From NCBI GenBank assembly GCA_019155185.1, contig CM032809.1:5575621-5639620 (forward strand): DNA of 64,000 nucleotides, given 5' to 3'. The position numbers and the translations under genes were made by a program. Within the stretch, counting starts at the first letter, position 1. Each line of letters opens with the position of its first letter. The notes beneath the pieces were generated by a model. It was given only the letters and a program-made list of their open reading frames with translations. It was not told the DNA's origin and ran no database searches. The DNA is from Beaufortia kweichowensis (Eukaryota > Chordata > Actinopteri > Cypriniformes > Gastromyzontidae). This document shows, piece by piece, positions 46,401-61,064 of this stretch.

Positions 46401-49400
46401 ACCAACATATTTGTTTTATATTCTTTATATTCATATTCTGAAAGTGAACTGTTGCACTAAATAAATAACAAATCGGGCATATTGCAAACCATCATGATAT
46501 GCACAATTGTAATATGTTTATATATTGTGCAGCACAATGAAAGTAAGTAAAAGGTTTTAACTTTTTGGCCAATCAAACAAATGGTGACAAAACAGATTTC
46601 AGTTCACAGTTTATATCATTTTCTGTATTTATTGTGTTGTGAATGCAAGGTAAAGTTGTATTATTTGGCTGCAAAGGGATTGCTTTGTTCAGCTGAATGC
46701 TGAACGTCTGAAGAGCACTTGTGTAATGAATGCCTAACCTTCAACTCCTTCAGTAGCCTCAAAAACTTTCTGCGAATCTGTGTTTGACATAATTCCATTT
46801 GACTTACAATCTCTAGGCCTTCTAACACAGTGTCATCAGGTTTAATGAATGCTTGACACCCTGTGGTGTGTGAGTTGGCTGTGTTGAGTGCTGCTGGTGG
46901 GCACTGGATGCTGAGCTTTGAAGACAATTGTGCGTAGTGGCAAAATGTTCTGATTTCAGCCTGCAGCCGCTGTGCTTTAGTACCCGGCTCCATCAGACAC
47001 ACACACAATTTGGGGTTCTTAAGTTGCTGCCAGAAAGAACAACGGAAAAAAAACAGCAAGATTTTGAGCTTTACTATATTGTGATACCCTGAGAGATCTG
47101 TTGAAGATCTGCGTATGGTAACACTGTGATCATGAATGAATCATTAAGATGGTGGTGAAACCATAAGGCAAGGGTGGCTTGGAGAGATATTGATTTATGA
47201 TAGGAATGCCCTGGTCTTCTTATTAGTCTATCACAAAAACACACACATACGGCAAACCACAATGCATGTGCTTTGCAAAATTATATACGCAGCGTGAAGT
47301 CATCCAACCCAGAATATTGTCAGCAGTGCTGCACTTTTCTTTTTGTGAGGATTTGTCTCTAATCTCATTCTCAGCCTCTCATTCTTTATGCTTTTCCTGT
47401 ATTATATGCAGGAAATAGGTTGTGTTCTTGCTGCATGTGCTCAGCAGGGTCTAAAGGGATGCAAATACTAGATTTATGCATACAAAATATTCAACAGGAT
47501 ATGATGTCAGGCTCCAGGGCTTTTAAGCTATTAATCTACTCATATTTCCCATGTTGCTGCTATCCATGCTTATTTTCTTTCTGACTCATGTTTATATGCT
47601 GTAAAACATGTATTGATTAGAACATTAAAGTAGTCACTGCTATAAAATTTATTAAAATATAGGAAATTATTGCTGTAAATGATTAGGTTTTGTGATAGAT
47701 TCTGAGATACAGTACTCAGATTTTATTTATATTACTAAACTTATGATTGTAAATACTGAAGTTAATTATTTTATTGGGAACTCCTTACAGATTTCGATTT
47801 TAAAAGCTGGTTGAAGATTTCTCACTTCTGTTGTAATGACTCAAGTTCCACACAATCAAAGTGTTACAGAATTTATCATCATTATTATAATTAGCGGATG
47901 GTCACTCCCGTCACAATCGTGAATCATAATTCATTGAGTTGTTTAGGCCCCTGAGCTATATGAAAATATTTGGATCAAGATCCTGATTAGGAAAGCTGTG
48001 GTTATAAATAATGACTCGTACTGTAACGAAAGAAAGCATTACCGTGGTATTTTACTTCATGGTACATGAATTGTAACTGTACCTCCAATGTGTTGTGATG
48101 TTGCTTATTTGGGAGAAATCGATCTATGTTTGATAGTGTAGTTTTGCTGGTCTCTATGGTGTAAATGTGTGTTTTAAAGCTCTGAGACGATTTAGTCGCA
48201 TGACTGTCAGCTGAGACGTCTGGTGGGAATGGTGCCCACTGATGGCATCTGATCCTACAGCCACACCAATGAATGCTGGGACTGTCTCACATCAGGGTGT
48301 GGATATGAGACCGCTTTATACCCCTATTACATTACACAAAGTTTCCACACAGGTGAGGGGTTAAAGCTAAAAAAAAAAACAAATTAAATTCTGAAAAGGA
48401 AATGCCAAGAGCGGTTTATATAAGCCTCCGAATAAATTTCCACCAAATAAAATTTGCATGAAATTGGACAGATAGGCTCTTCATATAAAAAGCCACTGTA
48501 TGTAATTATTAGGTAATCGTGATCATACTGTCTCATGTAATACTGTAAATGAACCGTCAATGGTCCAGAGAGTAATTGAGAGGTCATTTGCGTGAAAGCT
48601 TTAAGATTTGCCATTCAAATCAGTTGATAATCTCTCTTCCTGGTTGTGTGTCCTACAGTAAGACCTCCTGCAGGGGCAGCTGTCATGTTACTCACGCACA
48701 ACATTATTTTGTCAGGCTGTATGCTTTATTGTAGCTGTAGACTGAAGAGCGCCGGTGAAGAGGTCCGCTGAGTGCTTCCTCTTTGTATGTGTGTTTTTGT
48801 GAGCTTTTCTCTCTTTTGCTGTGTAGATAAGTGCTTGCAGACCAGGTCTACAACATTTCCTGGCTGGAAACCAACACTGTCATTCTGACCTGTGAATCTG
48901 TGATGTAAAATGTTGGCGTGAATTTGTCTGGATCATATTTTGCATCCAATCAAAACATAAAAAAACTTGTTTTTTTGTAACATGAACTTAACAAATTGCA
49001 TTTTTTTAGTTGATAAAATTAGTTGTTTGTACTATTTATATAAATATTTTTTCGATGCTGACATATTTTCGCCTGTCCCAGTTTAATGCACAGAGACACT
49101 AAGTAAGAAATTCACTGGTTGATTTCTATTGGTTGATTATGGGGGAAATATGACTTTGTGACATATGAGATTAACTCGCTTACATGTGTGACATCACTTC
49201 CTGTAACGTTATAGCTGGTTGACCCTATATAGTGCTATCTAGTGAGGATTCTCTTCTGTGTGTGTGGCCTGGATCATTTCAGGACATGGAGTGTGATGTC
49301 ACAGATTCCTTGTTCGTCTTCACATTCATCAAGTCTGGTATCCCAGAGACTACCTTCTCTCATCCTTTACACTTTTACCGTGGCTGGAATTAGTAGCTCA

Positions 49401-50724
49401 GCAGTTACTGACATTGATAATCTGTTTTTGCCTAAAGCTGAGTTAACAAGCTTTACTCTTAATAGACGTGGCTAAAATTATCAGTTCAGCAGACAAACAT
49501 GTCTTTGATTGAAGGCTTTTGCTTTTTTAACCTCAGCTACTGTTTAAGACCGTGAGGCTTTCAATTTGTTGTTCTGTTTTAATGAAGGCTTGAGTTGTTT
49601 CGTTTATAATATTAACTGTTCTTAAAGTCTTAGACTGGTCTCACAAGTGTCTCTGTTAATGTAATAGGCGGCAGATGGTGTGGACGCTTTATTAAATGAA
49701 CAGAATACATTGAATTCTCATGTCTGCTCAGCATCCAGCTGTTCAGATATTTCTATCATATGTTTAGTCTTTAAACAAAAAGGAAAGAAAGATCATAAAT
49801 ATCTGCACTACTCAATGCAAACCCATGCCAGGCAAAATTAGACAGACTATCCTAATCTCATACACAAATCATGTAAAACATTGTTTAATGATACAAAAGG
49901 CCATAGTTATTAATTGTATTCTTACACAATGGAAAACAAAGTAAAGTCAGCAAAGCAGAAAAGTGAAAATCAGCAAAGCCCAGCAAAATTGCTTTCTTTG
50001 CTGCTTTATACAGTATCTCAGTTATGTAATGCCTGTAGCTAATGTTCTTTGGCTCAACACATTATGGTCAAATGTGGTTATGTCTTGACAGACGTTACAG
50101 AAAGATTGATGACTGTTGTTCAAGTGTAAACAGATAGTGCCGTCTTGACTGTTTGGCTTGATTTTTGTCTGGATCTGTCAGTGGCCCTTCGGCTGAACGG
50201 TGACCCACTCCATCTGTCTGGGGTTAGGTGGGTGCTTATCATAAACACCCTCCTGATGAGTTAAAGCCATCTGGTTGGTAAAGTAAATGTGACTGTGTGA
50301 ATTCAGAAACTATAAAATGTTTCATGATGTCATGTCTGAAATCGTATGTATGACCTGGAGTAGCAAGAAAAACATATATAACATAGAATGGTGGAAAGAA
50401 GAACTATGTAATGATGTTCCTTAATCTGTTCTCTGTGTAAGTGTGACACGATGAGAGACGCTTCTCCTCTGAGCGAATGGGCTGCTAATGATATGTGATG
50501 TGTGAATGGAGGTGAATGGAGGAAATATACAGCTCTTCACACTGTATATTTGCCCTCCAGCAGGGGTAGGAATAGAGGAGTGGTCAGGGTGACACAGCGG
50601 AAGGCGGTTAGAAACAGAAGTGAGGCCAGAGCTGCATTCCTAAAATAACAGCAAAAGTTTTGGGAGGTGACGGGAAGGAGGAAGTCGCCACATGTTTCTG
50701 CTCTTAAAGTTGCAGATGCTATAT

Positions 50725-51210
50725 TAAAGGGATAGTTCACCCAAAAATAAAAATGATGTCATAATTTGTTCACCCAAAAATTGTATGTAATTGTTATCAT
50801 TATGGTTGTTATTGGTATATATGTTTGTTTTAGTATATTGATGGGGTTTTTCCTTTTTTTTGTCCCTTTTTTTTGTGTGTGAATTTTTTTTTTTTAAATA
50901 CTGTTGATTGCCATGAATATAGCCACTGATGCTGATATGGTGGAAAATATAAATAAATAATTTGTTCACCCTTATGTCATTCAAATCCTGTATATGAAGA
51001 TATTTAGCAAAACGCTGGTTACCGGCACCCATTGACTTCCATTGTATCTTGTGTCCATACTATGAAAGTCAATGGGTGCCCGTAACCAGCGTTTTGCTAA
51101 ATATCTTCTTCTGTCTTCTGCTGAAGCAAGAAAGTCACACAGATGTGACACGACATGATGGAGAGTAAATAATAAAATAATTTTTCTTTTTGGGTGAACT
51201 ATCCCTTTAA
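50725..51210. mobile_element. Complete MITE with TTAA borders and nested hairpin
   Basis: Terminal inverted repeats AAAGGGATAGTTCACCCAAAA (left) and TTTTTGGGTGAACTATCCCTTT (right) bound a 486-bp element whose ends read TTAA|AGGG...CCCT|TTAA. Internally, 50996-51038 and 51066-51108 are a 43-bp inverted repeat with one mismatch and a 27-nt loop. There is no coding capacity. This is the best-preserved member of a family with other copies in this window. Confidence 0.8.
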
Positions 51211-51865
51211 GACACTGAGCCTTTACTATAGCTCGGTGCATGGTGCACAATGCACTGTTTATTTTTTTTGTAAGATTTATAATCTAATCGGTATTTTTGT
51301 ATAAACACCTCTATAATCACTCTCTCCTGATGTACTTGTTTTATGGAGCACATCCAATCCAGCTCTTTACACTGTCTGTCAGTCTGTCCTACTTTCGGTG
51401 CTCGACCTTTCCCTGTCGCCCTATCAGAGTCAGCTCTATTCGGTTCCACTGCCCCTGCTAATAAACATCAAATATCGCTCTCAAACAGACCTCAGATTTA
51501 GCTGCCTGCATGAAGTCAATAGGCCGAAATGATAGTGATGTTTTATGATGTGATGCTTATAAAACACTGAATGTCTTTGTTATTATTGATCTCAGGTTCT
51601 CATGTTTGGATCATGTTAGTTGCAGGTGAGATTTGTAGGGTTGGAACGTGACATGAAGTGTTGTCCGACATTACAAACTCAGGTTTTGTTCATTTAAAAG
51701 TTTTTTTTTTTTGTCGTTGTCCTCCTTACAGTAGAAAATAACACAGCCCTGTCTGCACATCTCGGTCTTGTGTATGTCTGCAGTCTATTTTTAAGAAGAG
51801 GTTTTAAAATATTTACTCACTTTTAGTGTAGCCACAGGATTGTCTGACTTGATTCCTAAATAAAA

Positions 51866-51922
51866 ATTTTACATTTACAATTTTTTTAATTCAGCTTTTA
51901 TCCAAAGTGACTTATAGTTCAT
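51866..51922 (-). mobile_element. L2/UnaL2-type LINE 3' tail fragment
   Basis: TTACATTTACA followed by CAGCTTTTATCCAAAGTGACTT is the reverse complement of the conserved GTAAGTCGCTTTGGATAAAAG tail. The 5' part of the LINE is absent. Confidence 0.6.
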
Positions 51923-54900
51923 ACTGTTAAATACTGTGTACTGTTCCATCCATACATTTCTTTGTGTGTTTCCTCAGATTACAGATTACAGAAACACTTA
52001 TCTGTACTTAATAGCGTCATTTAAACGTTTAGTGGAAATCTTTTAAAATCTTGGGGATTTTTTGGTTCATTACCAATTTCTATATATATTATTTACAATT
52101 ATTGTGAGTGTACAGAAACTCCAGTATAATCTTTAGATCTAGGACATTCGGCGGTGGAGGCATCTGAAAGTGTATTTTCTTGTCTTGACGTGTTCGTGTG
52201 AGCCTGTAAGGATGGTAAACTAACTGCATACCTGAAACAGATGCCTAAAACATCTGCTTCTGCCTTTTAATGTCCAAAAGCATCACTGTTAGGTTCATAG
52301 CAATTAGTTAACCAGTAATTCAGTCAACCCACCAGCTAGTTCATTTTGAAAGTAGGCCCATGTTGGATAATCCTAACAATTTCTGATCAAATAAGTAGCT
52401 CACATGTCGCTTTGAGCGGTTTGACTCTCCCTCTTATATCAGCCGCACCTTTGTTAATACTCTCTTCTACACATAGTTATTGTAATAATACTTATTGTTT
52501 AAATATACATAGTGGGGTTGGTTACTTAAGGATAATAACTGTCTTCTATCTTGCTTAACACAGTAGCCTGTGTAACGGTTGCATTAACATAGATGAATTA
52601 AGTTTGGTTGTATATTGATTTGTGTTTACATGTCAGTTAGGAAGATGGATGGCACAGGCTGGAGAGGAATATCTAAGGTCCTTTCTTGACCCTTGACCTC
52701 ACACACATTGATGTTTGAGACCCTCATGCATGGATTTCCCACAGGGCCCATGTGTGAATATTGGGTGTCTGACACTTACAGGGCTTTGTGACGCTATCTA
52801 ATGACCATCTTCCGTCCCACTTTAATTCAGTTTGTCCCTGCTGTTCATGTCTAACTAATGGAGTGTTCTCTCAGATTTGCTCTGTTTCCTGTTGCTTTAC
52901 ATCTTTATTAAGTTATCTCCATATGCAAGGTAGTTTACCACCCAACATTTTCACGAGTTCTATATTCACATCCCTTTGTTGTGTTTTACAGCTCATATTT
53001 GGATCAGATCCTATTTCTTTATTTGCAGATAATTTCCCAATTGTGCTGCTGCTGCCTGCACATGCTTTTATAAAACTCATCTTTTACTTGCTGTTGCCAA
53101 AAACATATTCTGCCATTTGTCAGTTTTGGGCACGTTTTAAAGCAATTTACTTAACTAGGATAATTATGTGGATAATAGATATTAAAGTGGAAAAATGTGC
53201 CAATGGTAATTATTAATAGTAGGTGCTGTGTGAAATGTTGACAGAAATTCATATTCGACAGGGATGTGGGTTAATTTTCTTATCTTTACCACATGGGTAC
53301 ATGCTGTGTTTATGAATAGGCTCCTTTAAACCCCTGACCCTAAGTATATAAACTCACTGGTGCTGTTTGATGTGTGCTTTTGCTTTTTTGTTGGATTTAC
53401 AATTTCTTGTAGATATTAAATGAGGGACCTGCGATATGAAGCAGAATATTTGGTGACTGGCTGTGTGGTTTCAGTATAATGCACAGTAAATTGAGATCAG
53501 GAAGTTTGGGTACACTTTATTAAGAAAATAAATTGGGTCAATTTAGATTTCATGTGTTCCTTGAGAAGTGGTTTTCAGGATATCAATACCCCTTCATTAT
53601 TTCTAGACAAGATGAATAATAGTGGTTTGCATTTTGTAGTTAAAGCTAATCAGAAAATGTTTTGTTGCCAGATTGTGATCACTATTGGACAGACACCACT
53701 GGAGTCTTGCATCTTTTTTCTGTTTTAGTCTCCTGTGGTTGAACAAACACCAAACCACATTAAGACAATCCAGTACTGTGCGGTTAGTGTGCAGTACTCT
53801 GTGCTGTATGTCAGTGTCTGGGGTTGTGATGCAGTAATTCATGGGGCAGAAGAGTGGCTGAATTAGCACTGCACATCACCTTAAACTGCCATCAAATCAA
53901 TACAGAGATGGAGAGGAAGAAACAAAAGCAGTGAAGAGGAAAGAATGGACGGAGAAGAAATGAAAGAGTGGCGGTGTTTGTCAGAGGCGAATGAATGAAA
54001 TCTTTCTTTGCATGGAAAGGTCTTTTTATTTCTCTCTCTCTCTCTCTGCTGGTGTACGCTGCTCTCTCTTCACTCTTTCCGCATGCTTGCTTTTTTTTAA
54101 CCATTTCCTGTTCAGGATTATATAAACTGAGATCATACAATGCTGTTTTTTGTGTACACACATTTTTCTATTTTTACTCATTTGGAATGAATTGTATGAA
54201 AATACTCTTTAGATAGAACAACGCTTAAATCAATGATATAAGTATAAATGAAGAAATACCAGTTGTCTGTGTTGATGTAAATATATGAGAACTTTATGAT
54301 GTCAGTCATGTCACATACTAAAAGTTAAGCAAAGAATGTTGTAAGGTAAGAGGCGTGTCCTTATGAGAAAAATTATTACTGTACTTACATTTCCGGTTGG
54401 CTCGAAGAACAATTGAGAATAGCAAAAATGCACACAATGACCCATAAAAAACTACAATTTTCATCTGAAGTAAAGTATGTAATGTCAAAGTAAGAAATTT
54501 TTGCATGTCTAAACCTAATTGTTTTTGGGTGGTTGACAGGGCATTACTATGTGGTTGCTAATGAGAAGTTATATCAGAAATATGGTCTCTGTATAATATA
54601 TCTGAGATATCCATCATGTCTGTGCACAAACAGTGAGATGAGCTGCTGTTCAATATGACAAGGGAGTTAAACCCTGAAGTGGTTTATTTTGCAATCACAG
54701 ACTGACTGTACATTATTCTGCCTATTGCACATCTGTTTTTAATTAATAAATATACATGCAATATTGATATGAGATGAAATAATTTATTAGCTTACTGGTC
54801 AAGAATGAATAGGTTGCATTGCATTGGTTTTTCAAATGAGTGGTCATAGTGTTGCTACAGACATCGTGATTATTGAGTAATATTTGACTGCTGAATGCTT

Positions 54901-55836
54901 CGGTTGACCAAATGTTCTTGAGAGCTGTTTAAGAAATGAAGTTAAGCGTTGGTTTAAATCACCAAAACCTCAAGTATGGCAGAGCTGTTATATACTGTTG
55001 TAATTTATTCTGACCAGGCAAACTTAATTGAGTTTTTTAACAATGGTTGGAAAGTGCAAGCCCATTCAAAACGCCAATGATCCATTTAATCTGTTTGCCG
55101 TCCAGCTGCCTGTTTTAAGTGTATGTTTTAAACCACTCTCAGTAGTTTCTCTCTGTTTTATGAGAGAGTTAAGAGACACTCACCCTTAACTTTAAGAGGC
55201 AGGTGATCCACGAGCCCTGTGACATGCTCATCTTCATAACAATGTTTATGTAAAGCCTTTTCAGTGTGCAATTACTTTAACCTGTTGTGTACACACCGAG
55301 CATGAATGGAGAAAGAGAGAAAATGTACGACAGGTGCAATTAAAAGAAGGCCCAAGGCTTAAATAAAAGCATGTGTGTGAGAGATTCAATACACGTAGTG
55401 TTGCCTACAGCTGTCACCCAGGTCTCTTATAGACAGTTGTTTCATAAAACGCATATCAGCATTTAAAGGGTGCCATTGGATTGACATTCACAGGACCGCT
55501 TCGTACAGACGTTCCTCAGTATGAGGGTGTGGACCTTCCTAGCATGGTGTGGTCTTACAACCCAATGACAGCTGGTTAAGAACCAGAGATGAATGGAGAG
55601 AAGGGAAATTCAGAGGTGAAGACCTATTAAAAATCTGCTGAGACAGATACACACATGTTAAATGGAGATGAGGTCATGAAACTCATCCAATCAGTGATTG
55701 ATCTCTAAGGTTACATTGTGGGGTTGATGTGTTTCACTGTTAATCAAGTCTTCTTTCTTACCTACTGCAGCACTACTACTGTATAAATGATGCCTGGGTG
55801 GTGATGTGTAGGTGAAATGATGTGGTCATTGAGTTT

Positions 55837-56045
55837 TGAAGGAATAGTTCAACCAAAAATAAAAAAAATTTCATTTTTCACCCTCATATCATTTTAAAGC
55901 TTCTTTGGTATGATTCACACAACAGAAAATATTTTGAAAAATGTTGGTAACCAAACAACATTACACCCATTGACTTCAATTGTATGGACACAAAACCACA
56001 GAATATCTTTTTTTGTGCAGGTTTTAAATGAAATGAGGGTAAAAA
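55837..56045 (+). mobile_element. Truncated MITE copy
   Basis: Begins GAAGGAATAGTTCAACCAAA and continues TTTTTCACCCTCATATCATT, then the TTGGTAACCAAACAACATT and GACTTCAATTGTATGG blocks also present at 37172. It ends at AATGAGGGTAA without a right inverted repeat. Confidence 0.6.
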
Positions 56046-58059
56046 CAACAACCTTTGGAATAAATTAAAATGTACATCCCTAATATTTATTGGGAACAAT
56101 TCATTAAGTGCATGTTATTTCAGTGAGTTTTGGAGGATCTTTAAGCTGTTTTAAAGATGTTTCATATCAGCAGAATAGGGACTGGGTTTCAAATATCTAA
56201 ATCTATAAGAAGTAAAACATGCCTATATAAATAAATTTATCTGTTTTGTGTGTTCAGTGTAAGAAAACTTAATAGGAAGTCACTAAATGCTTTTTATTTT
56301 AAGACTGGTAAATGTTTTATTCAACAGCTTGGACAGTTTTATTCAACAGCATAGACAGGAAAATGGTAATTAAACATTTTGATATTGCCTCATTACATTA
56401 CTAGTCTGTTAATTGTTTGTAATTTGTGTGTTACTCTAGCTGTTCGTAAGTACTAGTTTGTGTAACAGGTGTCACCTGTCCGGTTCCTAAGCAGACAGCT
56501 GTGCAATTGAACTCCACACATGACTGTGAACTATGTTGAGATGACTGGTGGAAATGCATCCATGCATTCCTTTAGACAGCTTGTAGATCAGCGTCTCGCC
56601 TAGTTTTTACCAGACAACTTGTCTAAGCTATAAATCAACGTCAATGATCATTATTTCTTTTTCCTGTCTCCCACTCATTCTCTTTTACTTTTCATCTCTC
56701 TTTATATCACTAATTGACTTTATGGTTGTGCATACTGTACAACAATCTCTCTCTCTCTCTCTCAGGTTTGTTACTAGTGTTTCTTCCCCATCCCCAAGTG
56801 TCACGGCACATCTGCTGATTTGTGAGGGCTTGTCTGGGCCTGTTGTCGAGTATTTGGTCTATTCGGACCCGTCTGTGCTTTGTTCTACCCCCTGCTGTCT
56901 GCAGAAGTGGGTCAATGTCTCCAGTGTGTCTCGGGCATGTGTTCCAATGTGTTATTAAACAGGAAATCACATATTATGTTACAAAGATCCTAAATGGAAC
57001 CTACAGCAACCTACAGACACACAGGGCGGTGTGTACAGATGCTGTATTTCATAATTCATTCTCAATGGTTTTCATCACCGGCGAGCAGCTGTTCACACTA
57101 AATGAGTCTTGTGGAATGAATTGCTCTTGTACTGATAATATTGTCGATACTATTCGTGTTGTAATTTGTTTTGTCTGGTTGTAAAGTGCTTGTCTGCCTA
57201 TTGGTTTTGTGTATATTTGCAGACATATTAGAAATACTGGTTGTATTACAATATGTTTATTTTATAATAATGTAAGAACTTAATTTACTGATAATGGTTA
57301 AGTACTTACTTATGTAAATCAGTATGCCATTATTGGTATATAGCATGTTATTCAGACAGCAAGTGTATTTTTTTTGCAACATAAACAACTTTTAATTACT
57401 ATTATGAACCTGTCTGGAAGGAGTAAATCATCTGCTTACTGTAAAACTTAATGCTGCACAGCTCTGCCGTTCGCATTTATACATGTTCATATGTTTGTGT
57501 TTTTATATGTCCTTTTTATAGACTAGATTGGGTCTGGTTGCGTTAGGTCAGGTAAGCAAAATAAATCCTAAGTTGGGTAGTTCGTGGAGGACAATTGGTT
57601 TCATTACCGGTGCGATCAGCCAAGCAAATCCACTACCTCTGAATCAGCACTAATGTGAACTGCAGAATGCTTTTTTAAGAAATGGACTCATTCCTCACCA
57701 GATCCTGTTGTTTGCATGTTACATTCCCTCCAACCAGGCAAGCATGACCTATATGTTTATGAAATATCAGATCATCTGGATTGAAGACAGCAAGAATGCA
57801 CACTCTATGAGGGTTCATGCTGGGCCCCTAATCCATAGCAATCTGCTGTGGGGGGATTTGAGAGGAGATCTGGCTGCTCACTCAAAAATAATTGTCCAAA
57901 AAATCACTGAACAGAAGCCCACCCTTACTGCTATGCCTAGAAAGTGTATTTTTGTATGCCGAGATCTTTTCTTTGGTTCCTATTTCATTCCTTATTAATA
58001 CTGTGCTGTTACCTTTATAAATAATTTTAAATGTCTTTTTTCATAGACAACTATGGAAC

Positions 58060-58262
58060 AGCATTAAACGTAATGGTGCTAAACAATGCCATAAAAGAAC
58101 CATTAACATCTTCTTTGTGGTGGGAAAAAGGTTCTTTAGACTATAAGATGTAAGACAGAAATGTTTTTAAGAACCTTTAACTGAATGATTATTTGGGGAA
58201 CCAAAAATGGATCTTCTCTGGCATCGCTGTGACCGTCACTAAAAACCTTTTGTAGCATCGTT
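58060..58262. mobile_element. Fragment of a 'GGTTCTTT / AAGAACC' fish MITE
   Basis: The blocks AAAAGAACCATTAACATC, AAAAAGGTTCTTTAGACTATA, GAACCTTTAACTGAATGATT, GGGAACCAAAAATGGATCTT and TGGCATCGCTGTGA occur in the order seen in a common fish repeat built from AAGAACC/GGTTCTT motifs. I do not know its formal name. Confidence 0.5.
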
Positions 58263-58499
58263 ACATTCAGGAGTGTAGAATCACAGTGACAAGTGTTACA
58301 GTATGCACACAAGTATGCACACCTTCTCACATTATCTTCATGATTACATTATTCAGAAATGTAGAAATCTAGTTTTTCATATATTCTTCTCTGCTTTCTG
58401 AAGTTTCAATTTCTTTTATACCTCTATTTGTCACTGCCTGTCCTAATCATTTGGATCTTATCGACTTTATCACTGTATGTGCATGACCTACATTTAGGT

Positions 58500-58632
<133 letters not shown>

Positions 58633-60659
58633 CCCCTCCCATCCCCCTCCACATGGGAGACCGCAGCTTTCCCTTATGTACTTGAGGCTTCTTTTCTTGA
58701 CATGATTGAGTTGCTCTGAGGTTTTATCATCTGCCTTTCAGTCTTATTCTGGTTCCTCTTCAGTCCTCGGTTTTTAGCTTCTTTTATTGTTGTAACCAGA
58801 CAATCACTGGTTTCTTTTTAGATTTGTGTATATATGTATATATTTTATGTATATAATACACGCTGTGTCCATTGATGGTAGGAGAGACTGACTGTGGCAT
58901 TCATGTACATCATCACAACCAAGCCGCATTTGTCTACATGATCACAATCACTTTATCCTTTGAATCTGGCACCATCCTGTCAGATTTTTCCTCATGCACT
59001 TGCGTGTAAGTGTAAATATGTATTTATAAGGTCAACTTTTACATTTTTTTGCATCTAACATGTGTGTGTATAGAGCTGCACCCTTTACTGGGGGGGAAGG
59101 GAGTGTTCCCTGCATCAGCAATAATGAATTGTGGGAGATTCAATATAGCTGTAGCAGAATCCAGTGTGTTAAACCAAAAGGTCTGATACCCTTCATGTAT
59201 TGACCTTTCTGTAGGTAGCGGACATGATGAAATCAGATTGGATGGATTGTGTGGTGCAGAGAGCAGTGATAATATACATGTGTGTGTCCTTGTACAATAC
59301 ACTTATGTGTGTTTTTTCTACATTTATATTTTCATGTTCTTTTACTTCTTAACTAACTATATTCTTTTTTTCTCTTTTTCTTTCATGTCGATTCTGCTCT
59401 GCTGCTGTAAAACAGGTAAGATGGTGCTCAATCATCTACACACATGCTCTCACATTTAATTCCTTAATGGTTTCTGTGGTAGAAACAATTTTACTAAATT
59501 GGTGGAACTCAATTTGGTTCCTGCCATTTATATTTATGCTTGAATAATCCATTAGATCACTCTGGTGGCTAAACTGAAGTTAAACTGAGTAATAAGATGC
59601 TTTAGGGTGTTTGCAATGATATCTGTCAGGAGTGTTGCAAAATAAGATTTGCATTTTGCAGATGTGCAACTAACAAATGTTGATGGGTGTAACTGTCTGT
59701 AACAAAGTGGAATACATGGTCGTTTCAGTCATAGGAGTATTGGTTTTGGGGCAGATAGGGATGTTAATGTTTTTTTCTTGTGTGATGCTTACAAGCATAC
59801 ATTACTGTTAACCTTTTTATTGGGGTTTTTTTTTTTTGGTTTGTGGCTAGATGAGTTAAAGAGATCATTATTTTCTGGTAATTGGTAGCATTAGTCACAT
59901 ATCTTTTGATGAGACATGATAAAATAATATGGTTTAATATTATATTACGTAGCATAATTTGTTTAAGCCAAATACTGTTCTGTATTGTGTTTATATTCTT
60001 CATATTCCAGTTTACTCCATGAGCTCTTGATCTGCATCTAAGCTCCCTTTGTTGATGAATATCAACACATAGTAATGCTTTTCTTGGTTTGTTTTCACTA
60101 ATCACTGTTAATTGCTGTCATGTAAATAGTTCATGAAATGTTCATTCTCACGAGCATAAGTGACTGCTGGGTGTGTGTGAGAATGTTAAGAAAACTTGTT
60201 TTGTCTGTCTCTTTACAATTTGTTGTGTCTGAGGAACACTGCTTTCTTGTTAAATGTTCAATGATTACAAGCTGTTCACCTTCGAAGGCCATGTGGCAGA
60301 TTTTGTAAGTGAAAGTGTGTTTTAAAGCGAGACATTAGCTCTCCTTAACTACTGTAATGATAGAAAGTGAAGGTTGTCAGAAAAGTCTTTTCTTCCACCT
60401 TCAACCAAGATAAAAAGTAACTAGTAAGTTTGTTTTATCTGTTTTTATTTCCTGGTTTATATAAAAATGAAACTGGATTTGGGAGGTTGAACTAGTCTTA
60501 TACACTCCTGTGTAAGATTCTTCAATATGAGTTTTATATTCTGTACTTTGAATGAGAAGATAATGTCTACCACAAGCTTAAGATAGCATTTGTTTGGTTA
60601 AGCTAAACACACAACCCAGTTTATAGATGCAAAATTTTTCTTTGTGATTTGTACACACA

Positions 60660-61064
60660 CACACACACAAGCAGACCCTTAGTTACGCAGGGAGTGTGAC
60701 ACATGCTCCGGCTCTGGCAGTGACATCACCTGTCTTGTGGTCAAAGTACAGTTTCTCTATCCGGCTCTAAAACACGCCGCTCGCTCGCTCATATCTACCA
60801 GGCAGCCGGCTGGTAAACACACGCGGCCACTCAAGAGCAAACTTAACATTGAACTACACCGGAGAGACAGAAACAGGGAAGTGACCGTCTGGATTTTCCT
60901 GCTGGCTTTGGATTGGTTTCTGGCAATCCTTAAGCTTTTCTCTGTTGCCTCTCCCACTTTTTGCCTTTTATACCAGCGCAGGTCCACCACGCTTTCAGTT
61001 TCCATCTAGTCTTGGTCTTTCATTGCTTCCAAGTTTTGATTTCACCCGTTCTCGCCGTGGCGAA
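60660..61064 (+). promoter_or_regulatory. macf1: Candidate macf1 promoter C and 5' UTR
   Basis: A CpG cluster (ACGCCGCTCGCTCGCTC near 60774, CACGCGGCCAC near 60820) follows a short (CA)n run (about 60652-60668) and leads to the ATG at 61065. A CpG block surrounding a possible first exon, within an AT-rich intron, suggests an internal promoter. Confidence 0.45.

Noticed and set aside
52788..53216. 142-codon open frame on the plus strand
   Set aside because: Hydrophobic and Cys/Ser-rich with no recognisable domain and no splice or promoter context. AT-rich intronic DNA gives such frames by chance.
57708..57998. 96-codon open frame in the macf1 intron
   Set aside because: No domain recognised; adjacent to repeat sequence. 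Treated as a chance frame.
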